Notes: generated by a model not told the origin, from the letters alone. A DNA stretch of 64,000 nucleotides from JAJEFO01 sp965208685 (GCA_965208685.1 CBDBPL010000007.1:682001-746000), one strand, 5' to 3'. Counted from the stretch's first letter, positions 27,427 through 36,855 are shown. A program made the numbers and translations.

Positions 27427-28944
27427 GTGAGCCGCCGCTCGGGAGGACGCGCCGCACGCGTCGCCCTCCGTGCGGCACCGCTGGCAGAGGATCTCCGGCC
27501 GGTGCGTCCAGGCATGAAGGGAGGACGCTACGCGCCGCTTTCCGAGAGTGGCGTGACGCGCATTCACGAGGCGGCCCTTGACGCCTTGGAAGAGATTGGC
27601 CTTGCAGATGCCCCGCCGTCCGGCGTCGAAGCAATGACGGCAGCCGGTGCGCGGCACGACGACGACGGACGCCTCCGGTTTTCGCGGGCGCTGGTTGAGG
27701 ACATGCTGGCAAAGGCGGCACGCAACATCACGCTGCATGGCCGTGACCCGAAATACGACCTTCATCTTGAGGAGAGCCGCGTCCATTACGGCACGGCCGG
27801 AGCCGCGGTGCATGTCGTGGACCCGTTCACGAAGGAGTATCGGGATCCGTCAACGGCGGACCTCCACGATGCGGCCCGCCTCGTGGAGCACCTGGACAAC
27901 ATCCACTTCTTCCAGCGCCCGATGGTCTGCCGCGACATTGAGGACAATCTCGAACTCGACCTGAACACGATCTATGCCTGCGTTGCCGGCACCAGGAAGC
28001 ACATCGGCACCTCGTTTTCCGAGCCCGGCAACGTCGCGCCCGCCGTCAAGCTGATCCACATGCTGGCTGGCAGCGAGTCGGAATGGCGTGCCCGGCCCTT
28101 CATCTCGAACTCGAACTGCTTTGTGGTTCCGCCGATGAAGTTCGCGGAGGAGAGCTGCCTGGTGATGGAAAGCTGCATACGCGCCGGAATGCCGGTCTTG
28201 CTCCTCTCTGCGGGACAGGCGGGAGCGACGGCGCCCGCTCCAATAGCCACGGCAATCGTCCAGGCCGTCGCCGAATGTCTCGCGGGCGTGGTGTACGTGA
28301 ACTCGGTGGTCGAGGGACACCCGGCGGTGTTCGGGACATGGCCCTTCGTGTCGGACCTTCGCACGGGCGCAATGTCCGGAGGCTCTGCCGAGCAGGCGTT
28401 GCTTACGGCCGGTTGCGCGCAGATGCACCGGTTCTACGGATTGCCCGGCGGCGCGGCCGCCGGCATGGCCGACTCCAAGCTCCCGGACATCCAGACGGGA
28501 TGGGAGCAAGGGATCAGCGCCGTGCTGGCGGGGCTGGCGGGACTGAACATGGTCTACGAATCCGCCGGCATGCAGGCCTCGCTCCTCGGCTTCTGCTTCG
28601 AGAGTCTTGTTCTTGACGACGACGTCATCGGACAGGCGTTGCGTTGTGTCCGGGGGATAGAGGTGGACGAGGACACGGTTTCGATCGAGACCATGCGCGA
28701 AGTCTGCCTTGGCGGGCCAGGACACTACCTGGGCAGCGACCAGACATTGCGCATGATGCAGACGGAATACACGTATCCCGTGCTTGGCAACCGCATGAGT
28801 CCCAAGGAGTGGGATGAGGCGCAAAGGCCGGAGATCCTGTTCGAGGCCCGTGCCAGAATCGAGAGAATCCTGTCAGAGGCAAGGATCCAGGTTCCGGCCG
28901 AGCTGGACCTGAGGGTTCGCGACGAGTTCAGGATCCACTTTTGA
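27427..28944 (+). CDS. Trimethylamine methyltransferase family protein (MttB homologue without pyrrolysine)
   Basis: A 505-residue MttB-superfamily protein. Conserved stretches include YGTAGAAVHVVD, NIHFFQRPMV, SGGSAEQALLTAGCAQM and YESAGMQASLLGFCFE. It is read through without any in-frame TAG, so it belongs to the non-pyrrolysine branch whose characterised members transfer methyl groups from glycine betaine, carnitine or related quaternary amines to a corrinoid protein. The GTG at 27427 is the first usable start after a short unrelated frame. It is 48 bases after paralogue C, in the same operon. No corrinoid protein or reductive activase gene is in the window. Confidence 0.92.
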   Translation: MSRRSGGRAARVALRAAPLAEDLRPVRPGMKGGRYAPLSESGVTRIHEAALDALEEIGLADAPPSGVEAMTAAGARHDDDGRLRFSRALVEDMLAKAARNITLHGRDPKYDLHLEESRVHYGTAGAAVHVVDPFTKEYRDPSTADLHDAARLVEHLDNIHFFQRPMVCRDIEDNLELDLNTIYACVAGTRKHIGTSFSEPGNVAPAVKLIHMLAGSESEWRARPFISNSNCFVVPPMKFAEESCLVMESCIRAGMPVLLLSAGQAGATAPAPIATAIVQAVAECLAGVVYVNSVVEGHPAVFGTWPFVSDLRTGAMSGGSAEQALLTAGCAQMHRFYGLPGGAAAGMADSKLPDIQTGWEQGISAVLAGLAGLNMVYESAGMQASLLGFCFESLVLDDDVIGQALRCVRGIEVDEDTVSIETMREVCLGGPGHYLGSDQTLRMMQTEYTYPVLGNRMSPKEWDEAQRPEILFEARARIERILSEARIQVPAELDLRVRDEFRIHF

Positions 28945-29160
28945 CGTGCGCATCCGTCTGGCATAGGGCGGGTGCTTGGCACGCCAGCGTTGCAGTGGCG
29001 AATGCTGCATTCGAGAGCGCCGGAAGCATGAGCGGCCTGCCCGAAGAGGGGCCCGTGCCGGTCATCGCCGCGACCCCTGCGCGAGTTGGTCGCAGGCTCG
29101 AGGTTTCCGACCAGGGGCGAAGCGGGTGTCGAAGGCGTGCAGGTGGCCGAGCTGTGCAGT

Positions 29161-29454
29161 TCATTTCGCGCTCAGCATCGCCTGCCGGAGGATGGCGTTC
29201 ATGCGTGACTGATAGCCCTTTCCACCGGACTTGAGCCACACCAGCACATCCGCATCCACGCGGGTTGTGATCTGCTTCTTGATGGGCCTGTAGAACGCGC
29301 CGGCTTTCATCTCAGCCAACTGTTCCTTTGTCAGTTCAAGGATGTCGTCGGCTTTGATTTCGTCGTCACGCATCTCTGCTAGTAGCTTGAGACTGCCTCT
29401 TTGCGCTTCCGTCAAGGGCGGGAGCGTGTCGAGTGTATGTTCAACCTTCTTCAT
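29161..29454 (-). CDS. brnA: BrnA-type antitoxin
   Basis: A 97-residue protein ending in the BrnA_antitoxin signature (PIKKQITTRVDADVLVWLKSGG, then YQSRMNAILRQAM), a ribbon-helix-helix-like DNA-binding segment. The N-terminal half probably wraps the toxin. It overlaps the 3' end of brnT by 14 bases and is the second gene of the pair, the usual BrnTA order. The complex is expected to repress its own promoter. Confidence 0.93.
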   Translation of the reverse strand: MKKVEHTLDTLPPLTEAQRGSLKLLAEMRDDEIKADDILELTKEQLAEMKAGAFYRPIKKQITTRVDADVLVWLKSGGKGYQSRMNAILRQAMLSAK

Positions 29455-29743
29455 ATCGGTTCCTTTCTCTGCGTGTTGCAGGCCGTGCCGAGATGATGCG
29501 AATCACTTCAACTGGCTCGTCCACTGACCTTTCTTCCGCGAAGGTGTGAGCCACCAAGACAATAGCCAGGCCGTCGATCTGGCCCATCGTTTTCCAGCGT
29601 TGCTCCCCGTCCTCTATGCGATCTTGCCTGGAGAGTTGCAGCGGATCAAGAAACACACGGGCGGCGACCTCGAAGCTGAGGCCGTGCTTGCGCTGGTTGG
29701 AGAGGTTCTTGCCCTCATCCCATGTGAAGCGCAATTTTGTCAT
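29441..29743 (-). CDS. brnT: BrnT-type ribonuclease toxin
   Basis: A 100-residue BrnT toxin: FTWDEGKNLSNQRKHGLSFEVAARVF at residues 6-31 is the family core, and IRIISARPATRRERNRYEE closes the fold. BrnT is a RelE-like ribonuclease that arrests growth until neutralised by BrnA. No ribosome site precedes the ATG, and the predicted promoter places transcription start at or within a few bases of it, so the message may be leaderless. Confidence 0.93.
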   Translation of the reverse strand: MTKLRFTWDEGKNLSNQRKHGLSFEVAARVFLDPLQLSRQDRIEDGEQRWKTMGQIDGLAIVLVAHTFAEERSVDEPVEVIRIISARPATRRERNRYEEG

Positions 29744-29749
29744 TATGGA

Positions 29750-29778
29750 AATATAACTACAATAGTGTAGGTAGTCAA
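29750..29778 (-). promoter_or_regulatory. brnTA promoter with palindrome in the spacer
   Basis: On the minus strand TTGACT (29778-29773) and TATATT (29755-29750) are separated by exactly 17 bases, a near-consensus sigma-70 promoter. The spacer contains CTAC-ACTATT-GTAG (29770-29757), a palindrome suitable for BrnA binding and repression. Transcription should begin about at the brnT ATG (29743). Confidence 0.7.
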
Positions 29779-29890
29779 TCGCGTGCGTCTGGGCAGGGCA
29801 GATCAGGCAACCTGATTGTGCCCAATGGGATTCGCGCGAATGTCGGGCCGCGCGAGCAGCACATCGGATTCGCGGGGTGCGCCGGTTTCC

Positions 29891-30667
29891 TCAGGTCGCT
29901 GTCGCCGCCATGCAGCGCCTGCTGTTCGGGCCTTCGACCCAGTACTTGTCACCCGCGCGGCAGAGCCATGCAGCGTCGCCGAGAAAGAGCGGGGCCGTCG
30001 CACGGCACGAGAAAGACTTGAGAGTGCCGAGATGTTCGGCAGCAAGGCAGGCAAGCCGGGTCGCCAGGAACGGCCCGTGCACGACCAGCCCGGGATAGCC
30101 CTCCTCTCGACAGTAGTTCGCGTCGTAGTGGATGCGATGGCCGTTGAAGGTGATCGCGGAATAGCGAAACAGCGTGAGCTCCTGAAGCTTGAGGGCGTGC
30201 CGCACGTGGGCCTTGCCGGTTTCGACGGGCGGATCGCCCGCGAGCGGGCCCGGTTCGCGATAGACGATGTCCTGCATTTCGGAGATGACGGGCGCGTGCC
30301 GCTGTCGGATTTCGTGCTTCAGCGTGACCAGTCCAAGCCTGCCGCTTCGTCCCTGCCTCTCCTTGACTTCGTGCAGGGTCGTGACCTTTTGGGCGGCGAA
30401 GCCGGCCCTGAAAGGCGCGTGAAACGTGAGCCGCCCTCCGGCCCACATGCGAATTGGAAGGCCCAGGTCCGGAATGAGGCCACCTGGCCTGGCATGGCCG
30501 TCCCGTCCTGTTTGGGCTTCGTCCACGGGTTCCCAAAAGTAGGCGAAATGCGCGAGCGGAGGCAGGACGTCACCCGACTTGACGCGCTGGGGCCTTCCGA
30601 GCGAAGCCAGCAGTGCCTGGGCACGTGCTGGATCTATCGCGTCTGTGATGGTCACGGCCTCAGACAT
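29891..30667 (-). CDS. MaoC/HTD2-like acyl-CoA dehydratase (mesaconyl-C4-CoA hydratase-like)
   Basis: A 258-residue protein with the arrangement of two-hotdog hydratases of the FAS1-like/HTD2 group: an N-terminal DVLPPLAHFAYFWEP region, RMWAGGRLTFHAPFRAG in the middle, and the catalytic hydratase-2 segment TLFRYSAITFNGHRIHYD (Asp and His of the hotdog active site) followed by GLVVHGPFLA. Proteins of this kind hydrate mesaconyl-C4-CoA or similar enoyl-CoA esters. The start at 30667 was chosen as the first ATG outside the divergent smc gene. It is transcribed away from smc. Confidence 0.88.
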   Translation of the reverse strand: MSEAVTITDAIDPARAQALLASLGRPQRVKSGDVLPPLAHFAYFWEPVDEAQTGRDGHARPGGLIPDLGLPIRMWAGGRLTFHAPFRAGFAAQKVTTLHEVKERQGRSGRLGLVTLKHEIRQRHAPVISEMQDIVYREPGPLAGDPPVETGKAHVRHALKLQELTLFRYSAITFNGHRIHYDANYCREEGYPGLVVHGPFLATRLACLAAEHLGTLKSFSCRATAPLFLGDAAWLCRAGDKYWVEGPNSRRCMAATAT

Positions 30668-30812
30668 TGATGCGGCATTGCATAAAATGCCGGAATCTGC
30701 AATATATTGTAGATAACTGCAGGTCGTTACGCTTTCCTTGGTGTTTGCCGTTGACTTTCTGCCCTCTTCGCCGGACATTTTGCGAACCGGAATCAATTGC
30801 GAGGCAAAATCC

Positions 30813-33800
30813 GTGCGATTCAAGCGCCTTCGCCTTAACGGGTTCAAGAGTTTCGTAGATCCGACCGACTTGATCATTGCGGACGGATTGACGGGCATTG
30901 TTGGCCCGAACGGCTGCGGCAAGTCCAACCTTCTGGAGGCGCTTCGCTGGGTCATGGGCGAAAACAGGCCTACGGCGATGCGGGGCGGCGGCATGGACGA
31001 CGTCATTTTCGGCGGAGCCTCGACGCGCCCCGCTCGCAATTCGGCCGACGTGACCCTGGTGCTCGACAACAGCGAGCGCACCGCGCCCGCCGATTTCAAC
31101 AAGACAGACACGCTGGAAGTCGTGCGGCGGATCACCCGCGAGGCGGGTTCGGCATTCAAGGTGAACGCGAAGGACGTTCGCGCACGTGACATTCAGATGC
31201 TGTTCGCCGATGCCTCCACCGGAGCGCATTCCCCTGCGCTTGTGCGTCAGGGCCAGATCGCGGAACTGGTCAATGCCAAACCCAAGGCTCGACGACGCAT
31301 TCTTGAAGAGGCTGCCGGAATATCCGGTCTCTATCAGCGCCGGCACGAGGCCGAACTGAAGCTCGCCGGTGCGGCAACGAATCTTGACCGCGTCAATGAC
31401 GTGATCGAGCAGCTCGCTTCACAGTTGGCCGCACTTGCCCGCCAGGCCCGGCAGGCAAAGCGTTACCGCGAAGTGAGCGAGCAGTTGCGGCAGGCCGAAG
31501 GTCTTCTCCTCTACCTGCGCTGGAAAGAGGCGGACAGGGCACGGACAGCGGCAGAGGCCGCCCTCGCGGAAGGCTCGCGCATTGCGTCCGCGGCGGAGCG
31601 CATTGCACGTGCTTCCGCAGACGTGCGGGCGGGCGCCGAATCATCGCTGCCGCCGCTCCGGGAAGAGGCAGCTTCCGCTGCCGCTGCATTGGCTCGACTG
31701 CAGCATCGTGCCGACAGCCTTGACGAGCAGGAGCGGCGCGCAGCGGAAGCCGCGGAGACGCTTGGTGCGCGCATCGCGCAGCTCGCCCGGGACGCGGACA
31801 GGGAGGCCGGACTTGTCCAGGATGCAGTCGAGACCCTTCGTGCGTCGGACGAAGAAGAGGCCGAACTCGTCGCTGCGGGCAAGGGTCATGCAGACGCGGT
31901 CGAAGCCGCAGGCGCGGAAGCGCAGGAAGCAGCGCGCGTGCTCCAGGACATCGAGACCGAGAATTCGCAACTGACCGAGGATGTCGCCCGGCTCGTTGCC
32001 CGACACCAGTCCGCGGAGCGACTTGCTCAAGATGCTCGGACGTCGCTCGAACGCAGTGAAGCCGCCGAGGCGCAATCCAGGTCCGATGGAGAGGCCGCGC
32101 GCAAGGAGCTGGCCAAGGCCGAGGCTGCACGCGTTGCAGCCGAGGCCGTGCGAGACGCCGCCCAAAGGGAGGCCGCGGCCGCGGAGAAGGCGTTGATAGA
32201 TGCCGACGACGCACGCGATGCCGCACAGGGCAAGGAGGCGGCGGCCCGCGCAGCCCGCTCGGCGACGGAGGGTGAAGTCAAGGCGCTTCAATCCGAAGTG
32301 GCGGCATTGGCAGGTCTCGTGGACGACGGTCAGGCCGAGGAGTCGGAGGTCGTGGACCAGTTGTCCGTGACGCCTGGCTACGAGAAGGCTATCGGAGCCG
32401 CGTTCACCGATGACCTGCGGGCACCGGAGGTCAAGGGCGACGCCGATTCCGGATGGGTGGTTCTGCCAGACTACGAGACCTCGCAAGCCCTGCCGGCTGC
32501 CGTCGAGCCGCTGACGGACCATGTCAACGTTCCGCCGGTGCTTGCGCGACGTCTCGGCCAGATAGGCCTGGTCAAGCCCGAGGATGCGATGCGCCTGCAG
32601 GCGGAACTGAAGCCCGGACAGCGCCTGGTCAGCAAGGATGGCGGACTCTGGAGATGGGATGGATTCCGATCTGGCGCAGGAGAGGTCCTTTCGGCGGCCG
32701 CATTGAGAATGGAGCAGTTGAACCGCCTGAAGCATCTCGAAAGTGAACTTGAATCCGCAGCTGCGCGGTCCGGGACCGCATGCCGGACGTACGAGGAGAT
32801 ACGGTCAGAGCTGGATGCACTTGTTGCGGGTGCCAGCGAGGCCCGCAAGGCACGTCTTGCCGCAGATCGCGCCTTGACGGAAGCCGGCCGGGCGGCGTCC
32901 CGGCTCGAGGCGAGCAGGGACATAGAGGAGTCGAAATGCGAAGCCGCCGATCTTGCGGTCCGTCGTCACAGCGACGAAGCCGCCGCGGCGCGTGATCGCC
33001 TTGCGCAATCCGAGAAGGCGCTCGTGGATCTCGGAGATCTCGACAAGCTGCGTGCGGAGGCCGAGGAAAAGAAGAGCGGCGTTGAAGAAGCGCGAAAGAA
33101 CCTTGTCGCATTTCGTTCGGGGCTTGAGGAGCTGAAGCGTCAGGGCGAGCTGCGTCAGCGCCGTCTTGCAGAAATCGAGAAATTGCGCGGCACATGGAAG
33201 GACCGCCTCGAGAATGCAAGGGCTCGCGTCCGCGAACTGGCGGATCGCCGGGCAACCTCGGAAGCCGAACTTGAAGTGGCGAGGGGCGCTCCTGGTCGCA
33301 TCGCCGCGGAGCGCAATGCACTTGCAGACGAGCTTGACTCGGCGGAGGAGAGCCGCCGCGCAACCGCCGATGCATTGGCCGAGGCCGAGACTGCTGAACG
33401 CAAGGCCAAGGATGCGGAGCGTGAGGCTGAACGCAAGGCGTCAGAGGCACGTGAACGACGTGCGGCCTCGGACGCGCGGATGGAGGCAGCGCGCGAAGCT
33501 CTCGCCGTGGCGGAAGAACGGATCGTCGAGGAGCAGCAGACGACACCTGAGGCGCTTCTGGCATCCCTTGATGCCGATCCCGAGAAAATGGAGTCCGCCG
33601 ACAGGATCGAGGCGGAAGTGATCCGCCTTCGTCGGACCAGGGATGCCCTTGGGGCGGTGAATCTCCGGGCGGAGGAAGATGCCCGTGAAGTGGAAGAGGA
33701 GCACGGGAACCTGTTGGCCGAAAAGACCGATCTCGAGGAAGCGATCCGGAAGCTCCGCAGCGGGATCGGCAGTCTCAACAAGGAAGGCCGTGAGCGTCTG

Positions 33801-34268
33801 CTTGCAGCGTTCGAGCAGGTGAATTCGAACTTTGCGGCCCTGTTCAAGCACTTGTTTGGCGGCGGCAAGGCCAGGCTCGCGATGGTTGAATCGGACGATC
33901 CGCTGGATGCCGGCCTTGAGATCCTTTGCCAGCCTCCCGGCAAGAAGCTCTCGACGCTGTCACTGCTTTCCGGCGGCGAGCAGACACTGACCGCGATCGC
34001 CCTGATATTCGCCGTGTTCCTTGTCAATCCCGCGCCAATTTGCGTGCTGGACGAGGTCGATGCACCCCTTGACGATGCAAACGTCATGCGTTTCTGTGAC
34101 CTGCTGGACGAAATGTGCCGTCGAACCGAAACACGCTTCCTGATCATCACCCATCACGCGGTGACAATGGCCAGGATGGACCGGCTCTTTGGCGTGACCA
34201 TGGGCGAGCAGGGCGTGAGCCAGCTCGTGTCGGTCGATCTGAAAGTGGCGGAATCACTGGTGGCCTGA
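30813..34268 (+). CDS. smc: Chromosome segregation protein SMC
   Basis: A 1151-residue SMC ATPase. From the GTG at 30813 (GAGG eight bases upstream) the protein reads VRFKRLRLNGFKSF, the normal SMC N terminus. Walker A GPNGCGKSN is at residues 31-39. Long coiled coils, rich in Ala, Glu and Arg, flank a hinge near residue 520 (PGYEKAIGAAFTDDL). The C-terminal head has the signature LLSGGEQ and Walker B ICVLDEVDAPLDDAN. The frame could extend to 30738 but that part is not conserved. ScpA and ScpB are not in the window. It is divergent from the MaoC-like gene, with 145 bases between them. Confidence 0.98.
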   Translation: MRFKRLRLNGFKSFVDPTDLIIADGLTGIVGPNGCGKSNLLEALRWVMGENRPTAMRGGGMDDVIFGGASTRPARNSADVTLVLDNSERTAPADFNKTDTLEVVRRITREAGSAFKVNAKDVRARDIQMLFADASTGAHSPALVRQGQIAELVNAKPKARRRILEEAAGISGLYQRRHEAELKLAGAATNLDRVNDVIEQLASQLAALARQARQAKRYREVSEQLRQAEGLLLYLRWKEADRARTAAEAALAEGSRIASAAERIARASADVRAGAESSLPPLREEAASAAAALARLQHRADSLDEQERRAAEAAETLGARIAQLARDADREAGLVQDAVETLRASDEEEAELVAAGKGHADAVEAAGAEAQEAARVLQDIETENSQLTEDVARLVARHQSAERLAQDARTSLERSEAAEAQSRSDGEAARKELAKAEAARVAAEAVRDAAQREAAAAEKALIDADDARDAAQGKEAAARAARSATEGEVKALQSEVAALAGLVDDGQAEESEVVDQLSVTPGYEKAIGAAFTDDLRAPEVKGDADSGWVVLPDYETSQALPAAVEPLTDHVNVPPVLARRLGQIGLVKPEDAMRLQAELKPGQRLVSKDGGLWRWDGFRSGAGEVLSAAALRMEQLNRLKHLESELESAAARSGTACRTYEEIRSELDALVAGASEARKARLAADRALTEAGRAASRLEASRDIEESKCEAADLAVRRHSDEAAAARDRLAQSEKALVDLGDLDKLRAEAEEKKSGVEEARKNLVAFRSGLEELKRQGELRQRRLAEIEKLRGTWKDRLENARARVRELADRRATSEAELEVARGAPGRIAAERNALADELDSAEESRRATADALAEAETAERKAKDAEREAERKASEARERRAASDARMEAAREALAVAEERIVEEQQTTPEALLASLDADPEKMESADRIEAEVIRLRRTRDALGAVNLRAEEDAREVEEEHGNLLAEKTDLEEAIRKLRSGIGSLNKEGRERLLAAFEQVNSNFAALFKHLFGGGKARLAMVESDDPLDAGLEILCQPPGKKLSTLSLLSGGEQTLTAIALIFAVFLVNPAPICVLDEVDAPLDDANVMRFCDLLDEMCRRTETRFLIITHHAVTMARMDRLFGVTMGEQGVSQLVSVDLKVAESLVA

Positions 34269-34365
34269 GCGGCAGGCGCAAGTGCTGCCCTCGCTGCCCG
34301 AAACCTGCGCGTCACCGTTTCCGGGACCACGCAGGACTGCCTGGTTGCGGATTGACAGGACCGGC

Positions 34366-34923
34366 CTACGCGGCCTTCCACTTGATGGAACACCCGGTCG
34401 AACGTATCTGGTCTCGCGGTCCCTTGCCCGTCGAGGCCACGTCTCGCATCGCTTCGAACAGGTCGCGTCGGAGATCCTGCGGGCCGGGGCGGCTTCCGGA
34501 GGCGTCAAGCCTTCCCCTGTACTGCAGTTCCAGATCGGCATTGAAGCCGAAGAAGTCCGGGGTGCAGACGGCGCCATAGGCGTGCGCGATCGTCTGGTCC
34601 TCGTCGTGAAGGTAGGGGAACGGGAAGCCGCGTTCTTCGGCCAGCCGCTTCATCTTGTCGAAGCTGTCCGCCGGATACGTGGTCGCGTCGTTCGCGCAAA
34701 TCGCCGCCACGCCGACGCCGAGCGCCTGCAGGTCACGCGCGTCCCTGATCATGCGGTCGAGCACTGCCAGGACGTAAGGGCAATGGTTGCAAATGAACAT
34801 GACGAGCGTGCCCTTCGGGCCCGCAATGTCGGATAGGGCCAGAACCCGTCCGTCGGTGGTCGGCAGCGAGAAGGCCGGCGCTTTCCAGCCAAAGTCGCAA
34901 ACCGGTGGTGATGCAGCCGCCAT
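34366..34923 (-). CDS. Thioredoxin-like/AhpC-TSA family protein
   Basis: A 185-residue thioredoxin-fold protein. FICNHCPYV near residues 43-51 carries a CxxC motif (C-N-H-C) characteristic of a widespread family of cytoplasmic redoxin-like proteins, with FGWKAPAFSLPTTDG before it and VCTPDFFGF (cis-proline loop) after it. No signal peptide is visible. It follows rpe by three bases, so the two are co-transcribed. Its redox partner is unknown. Confidence 0.92.
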   Translation of the reverse strand: MAAASPPVCDFGWKAPAFSLPTTDGRVLALSDIAGPKGTLVMFICNHCPYVLAVLDRMIRDARDLQALGVGVAAICANDATTYPADSFDKMKRLAEERGFPFPYLHDEDQTIAHAYGAVCTPDFFGFNADLELQYRGRLDASGSRPGPQDLRRDLFEAMRDVASTGKGPRDQIRSTGCSIKWKAA

Positions 34924-34926
34924 GGA

Positions 34927-35622
34927 TCAATCTCCTCTTGCATTGTCCGCCGCTTCACGAAGTGCGCGGATGTTTTCGCCATATGCCCTTGGCTTCGCGG
35001 CCGTTCCGCCCTTGAAGACAGAAGTGCCGGCCACAAGCACGTCCGCCCCGGCATCGGCGACGAGACGTGCGGTGCGCTGATCAACCCCTCCGTCAACCTC
35101 GACATGGATGTTGCGGTCGCCGATCATGGCGCGAAGCTGCTCGATCTGGCCCAGTTGGGGTTCGATGAAAGCCTGGCCGCCGAACCCGGGATTGACGGTC
35201 ATCACGCAAACCAGGTCGCAGAGGTCAAGCAACGGCGCCGCCGCCTCCACGGACGTTCCGGGATTGAGCGCGAGGCCTGATTTCATTCCGGCATTTCGGA
35301 CCGCCTGAAGCGTGCGGTGCGTGTGCGGCCCGGCTTCGACATGCGCCGTCAATATGTCTGCGCCTGCTTGCGCGAATGCGTCGATGAACGGGTCGACCGG
35401 CGCAATCATCAGGTGCACGTCCAAGACGGTCCGAACATGCTTGCGGATTGCCTTCACCATCTGCGGCCCGAAGGTGATGTTTGGCACGAAATGACCGTCC
35501 ATCACGTCCACGTGGATCCAGTCGGCGCCCTCTGCCTCTGCCGCTTCGATCTCGCGTCCGAAATCCGCAAAATCTGCCGCAAGGATTGACGGCACAATCT
35601 TTATCGAGCGGTCGAATTCCAT
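34927..35622 (-). CDS. rpe: Ribulose-phosphate 3-epimerase
   Basis: A 231-residue TIM-barrel enzyme that interconverts ribulose 5-phosphate and xylulose 5-phosphate in the pentose phosphate and Calvin pathways. Signatures: IVPSILAADFADFG, HVDVMDGHFVPNITFG, DVHLMI, VMTVNPGFGGQ and EVDGGV. The ATG at 35622 gives the usual N terminus; upstream codons are not conserved. It is co-transcribed with the thioredoxin-like gene. Confidence 0.97.
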   Translation of the reverse strand: MEFDRSIKIVPSILAADFADFGREIEAAEAEGADWIHVDVMDGHFVPNITFGPQMVKAIRKHVRTVLDVHLMIAPVDPFIDAFAQAGADILTAHVEAGPHTHRTLQAVRNAGMKSGLALNPGTSVEAAAPLLDLCDLVCVMTVNPGFGGQAFIEPQLGQIEQLRAMIGDRNIHVEVDGGVDQRTARLVADAGADVLVAGTSVFKGGTAAKPRAYGENIRALREAADNARGD

Positions 35623-35748
35623 GGCCGGGTTATCGGGGAATTCCGATCCCGGTGGAAGCGGAAAGTGGGCAGAACCCGGGTTCCTTCCTGTTTCGGGCAT
35701 GCGTCGTCGAAGCGGCGTGGGTCGTAAAGGCGGAATCGTGGTCCGCGG

Positions 35749-36855
35749 CTACCGCGCTTGGTCCTCGCCCGCTTCCCTTGGGCCGAAGCCGACATTTGGC
35801 GCGAAAGCGCGGTCTGGGCTCTCTGTCAGGCGTCTGGTGTGGAATTCAGGAGGGATCGTATCGACGCCGTCCAGCACCAGGTCCAGAATGGTTCCCGCGA
35901 CCTTCGGTGCGACGCCGAAACCGATCTTGAAGCCGCCGTTGGCGACATGCTGGCCGGCGCGCCCGGGCCACGGTCCAAGCAGCGGTGCCCTGCTGATGCT
36001 GCGAGGCCGGACTCCCGCCCAGCGCTCGACGACTGCGGCTCCGGCCAGGTCCGGCATGATCTCACCGGCACGACGAATGATGTCGTCAAGAAGACCGTCG
36101 GTCGTGGTTGGCGTCGCAAAGTCGCGCTCCGAGGTCGAACCGATTGCCAGCGTGCCGTCAAGATGCGGCACGAAATGAAGACCGTCGGCAAAGACCTGCG
36201 GCTGGCCAACCGCGTCGTGGCGGATGAGTGCGGCCTGTCCCTTGATTCCACTGCCGACCGGCCGGTCAAGCGCGTTGCCGAGGTCAAGCAGCCCTTGCCA
36301 TCCAGTCGCCCAGATGACCGGCCCCTGATCGGGTTCGTCGGCCACGATTTCCCCGCCGCCTGCCAGAATTGCCGCAGCAAGGCTCCGAATCGCGTCGCGC
36401 GGGTGCACGATTGCCGACAACGTGTCGTGAACGAGCAGTCCGGTAGGGGAGGGCGGGACCCAATTGCCGGCCCCCCGAGCATCGATGATTTCCCACAATG
36501 CGCTCTCGCCCCAGTTCTTGCGCGCGGCGGCGGCGCGCTCACGGGCAAGCGCGATGTCGCGTTCGCGCATGAGTGGCTGCAGACGGCCCACGCGGGCGAA
36601 CCCGGAAGAAGCGCCCGACGTCGCGTCGACCCCTTCCCAGAATTCCCGGGCCTCGGTCAGACTCTCGAGCTGATACTGCTTCAACGGGTTCCATGGATCG
36701 GGTGCGTGCGGCTGGAGCGCGCCGACAATGCCGCCCGACGCGCCTGAGCCGGGTCCGTTCCGGTCGATGACCCGGACCCGTGCGCCGCGCTGCAGGGCCT
36801 TCCAGGCGATTGCGAGTCCGAAAATGCCGGCTCCCCGCACCGTCACGTCGACCAT
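35749..36855 (-). CDS. FAD-dependent oxidoreductase, MnmC C-terminal (oxidase)-like
   Basis: A 368-residue DAO-family flavoprotein. The N terminus VRGAGIFGLAIAWKALQRGA is the FAD-binding motif, and the C terminus has GVRPRSISRAPLLGPWPG and GGFKIGFG. It lies head-to-head with MnmD. In gammaproteobacteria the two activities, removal of the carboxymethyl group from cmnm5s2U34 of tRNA and methylation of the product, are fused as MnmC; in many alphaproteobacteria they are separate. The neighbourhood makes this protein the likely oxidase partner, but DAO proteins are diverse and glycine oxidase activity is an alternative. The ATG at 36855 is preferred over TTG at 36861. Confidence 0.82.
   Translation of the reverse strand: MVDVTVRGAGIFGLAIAWKALQRGARVRVIDRNGPGSGASGGIVGALQPHAPDPWNPLKQYQLESLTEAREFWEGVDATSGASSGFARVGRLQPLMRERDIALARERAAAARKNWGESALWEIIDARGAGNWVPPSPTGLLVHDTLSAIVHPRDAIRSLAAAILAGGGEIVADEPDQGPVIWATGWQGLLDLGNALDRPVGSGIKGQAALIRHDAVGQPQVFADGLHFVPHLDGTLAIGSTSERDFATPTTTDGLLDDIIRRAGEIMPDLAGAAVVERWAGVRPRSISRAPLLGPWPGRAGQHVANGGFKIGFGVAPKVAGTILDLVLDGVDTIPPEFHTRRLTESPDRAFAPNVGFGPREAGEDQAR

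Noticed and set aside
24901..27813. A 970-codon open frame antisense to the DMGDH paralogue C gene
   Set aside because: It is rich in His, Arg and Gly, lacks any family feature, and mirrors the codon structure of the real gene on the plus strand.
27427..28944. Possible pyrrolysine-containing MttB
   Set aside because: No in-frame TAG occurs in the gene and no pyl genes are in the window; it belongs to the non-pyrrolysine branch.
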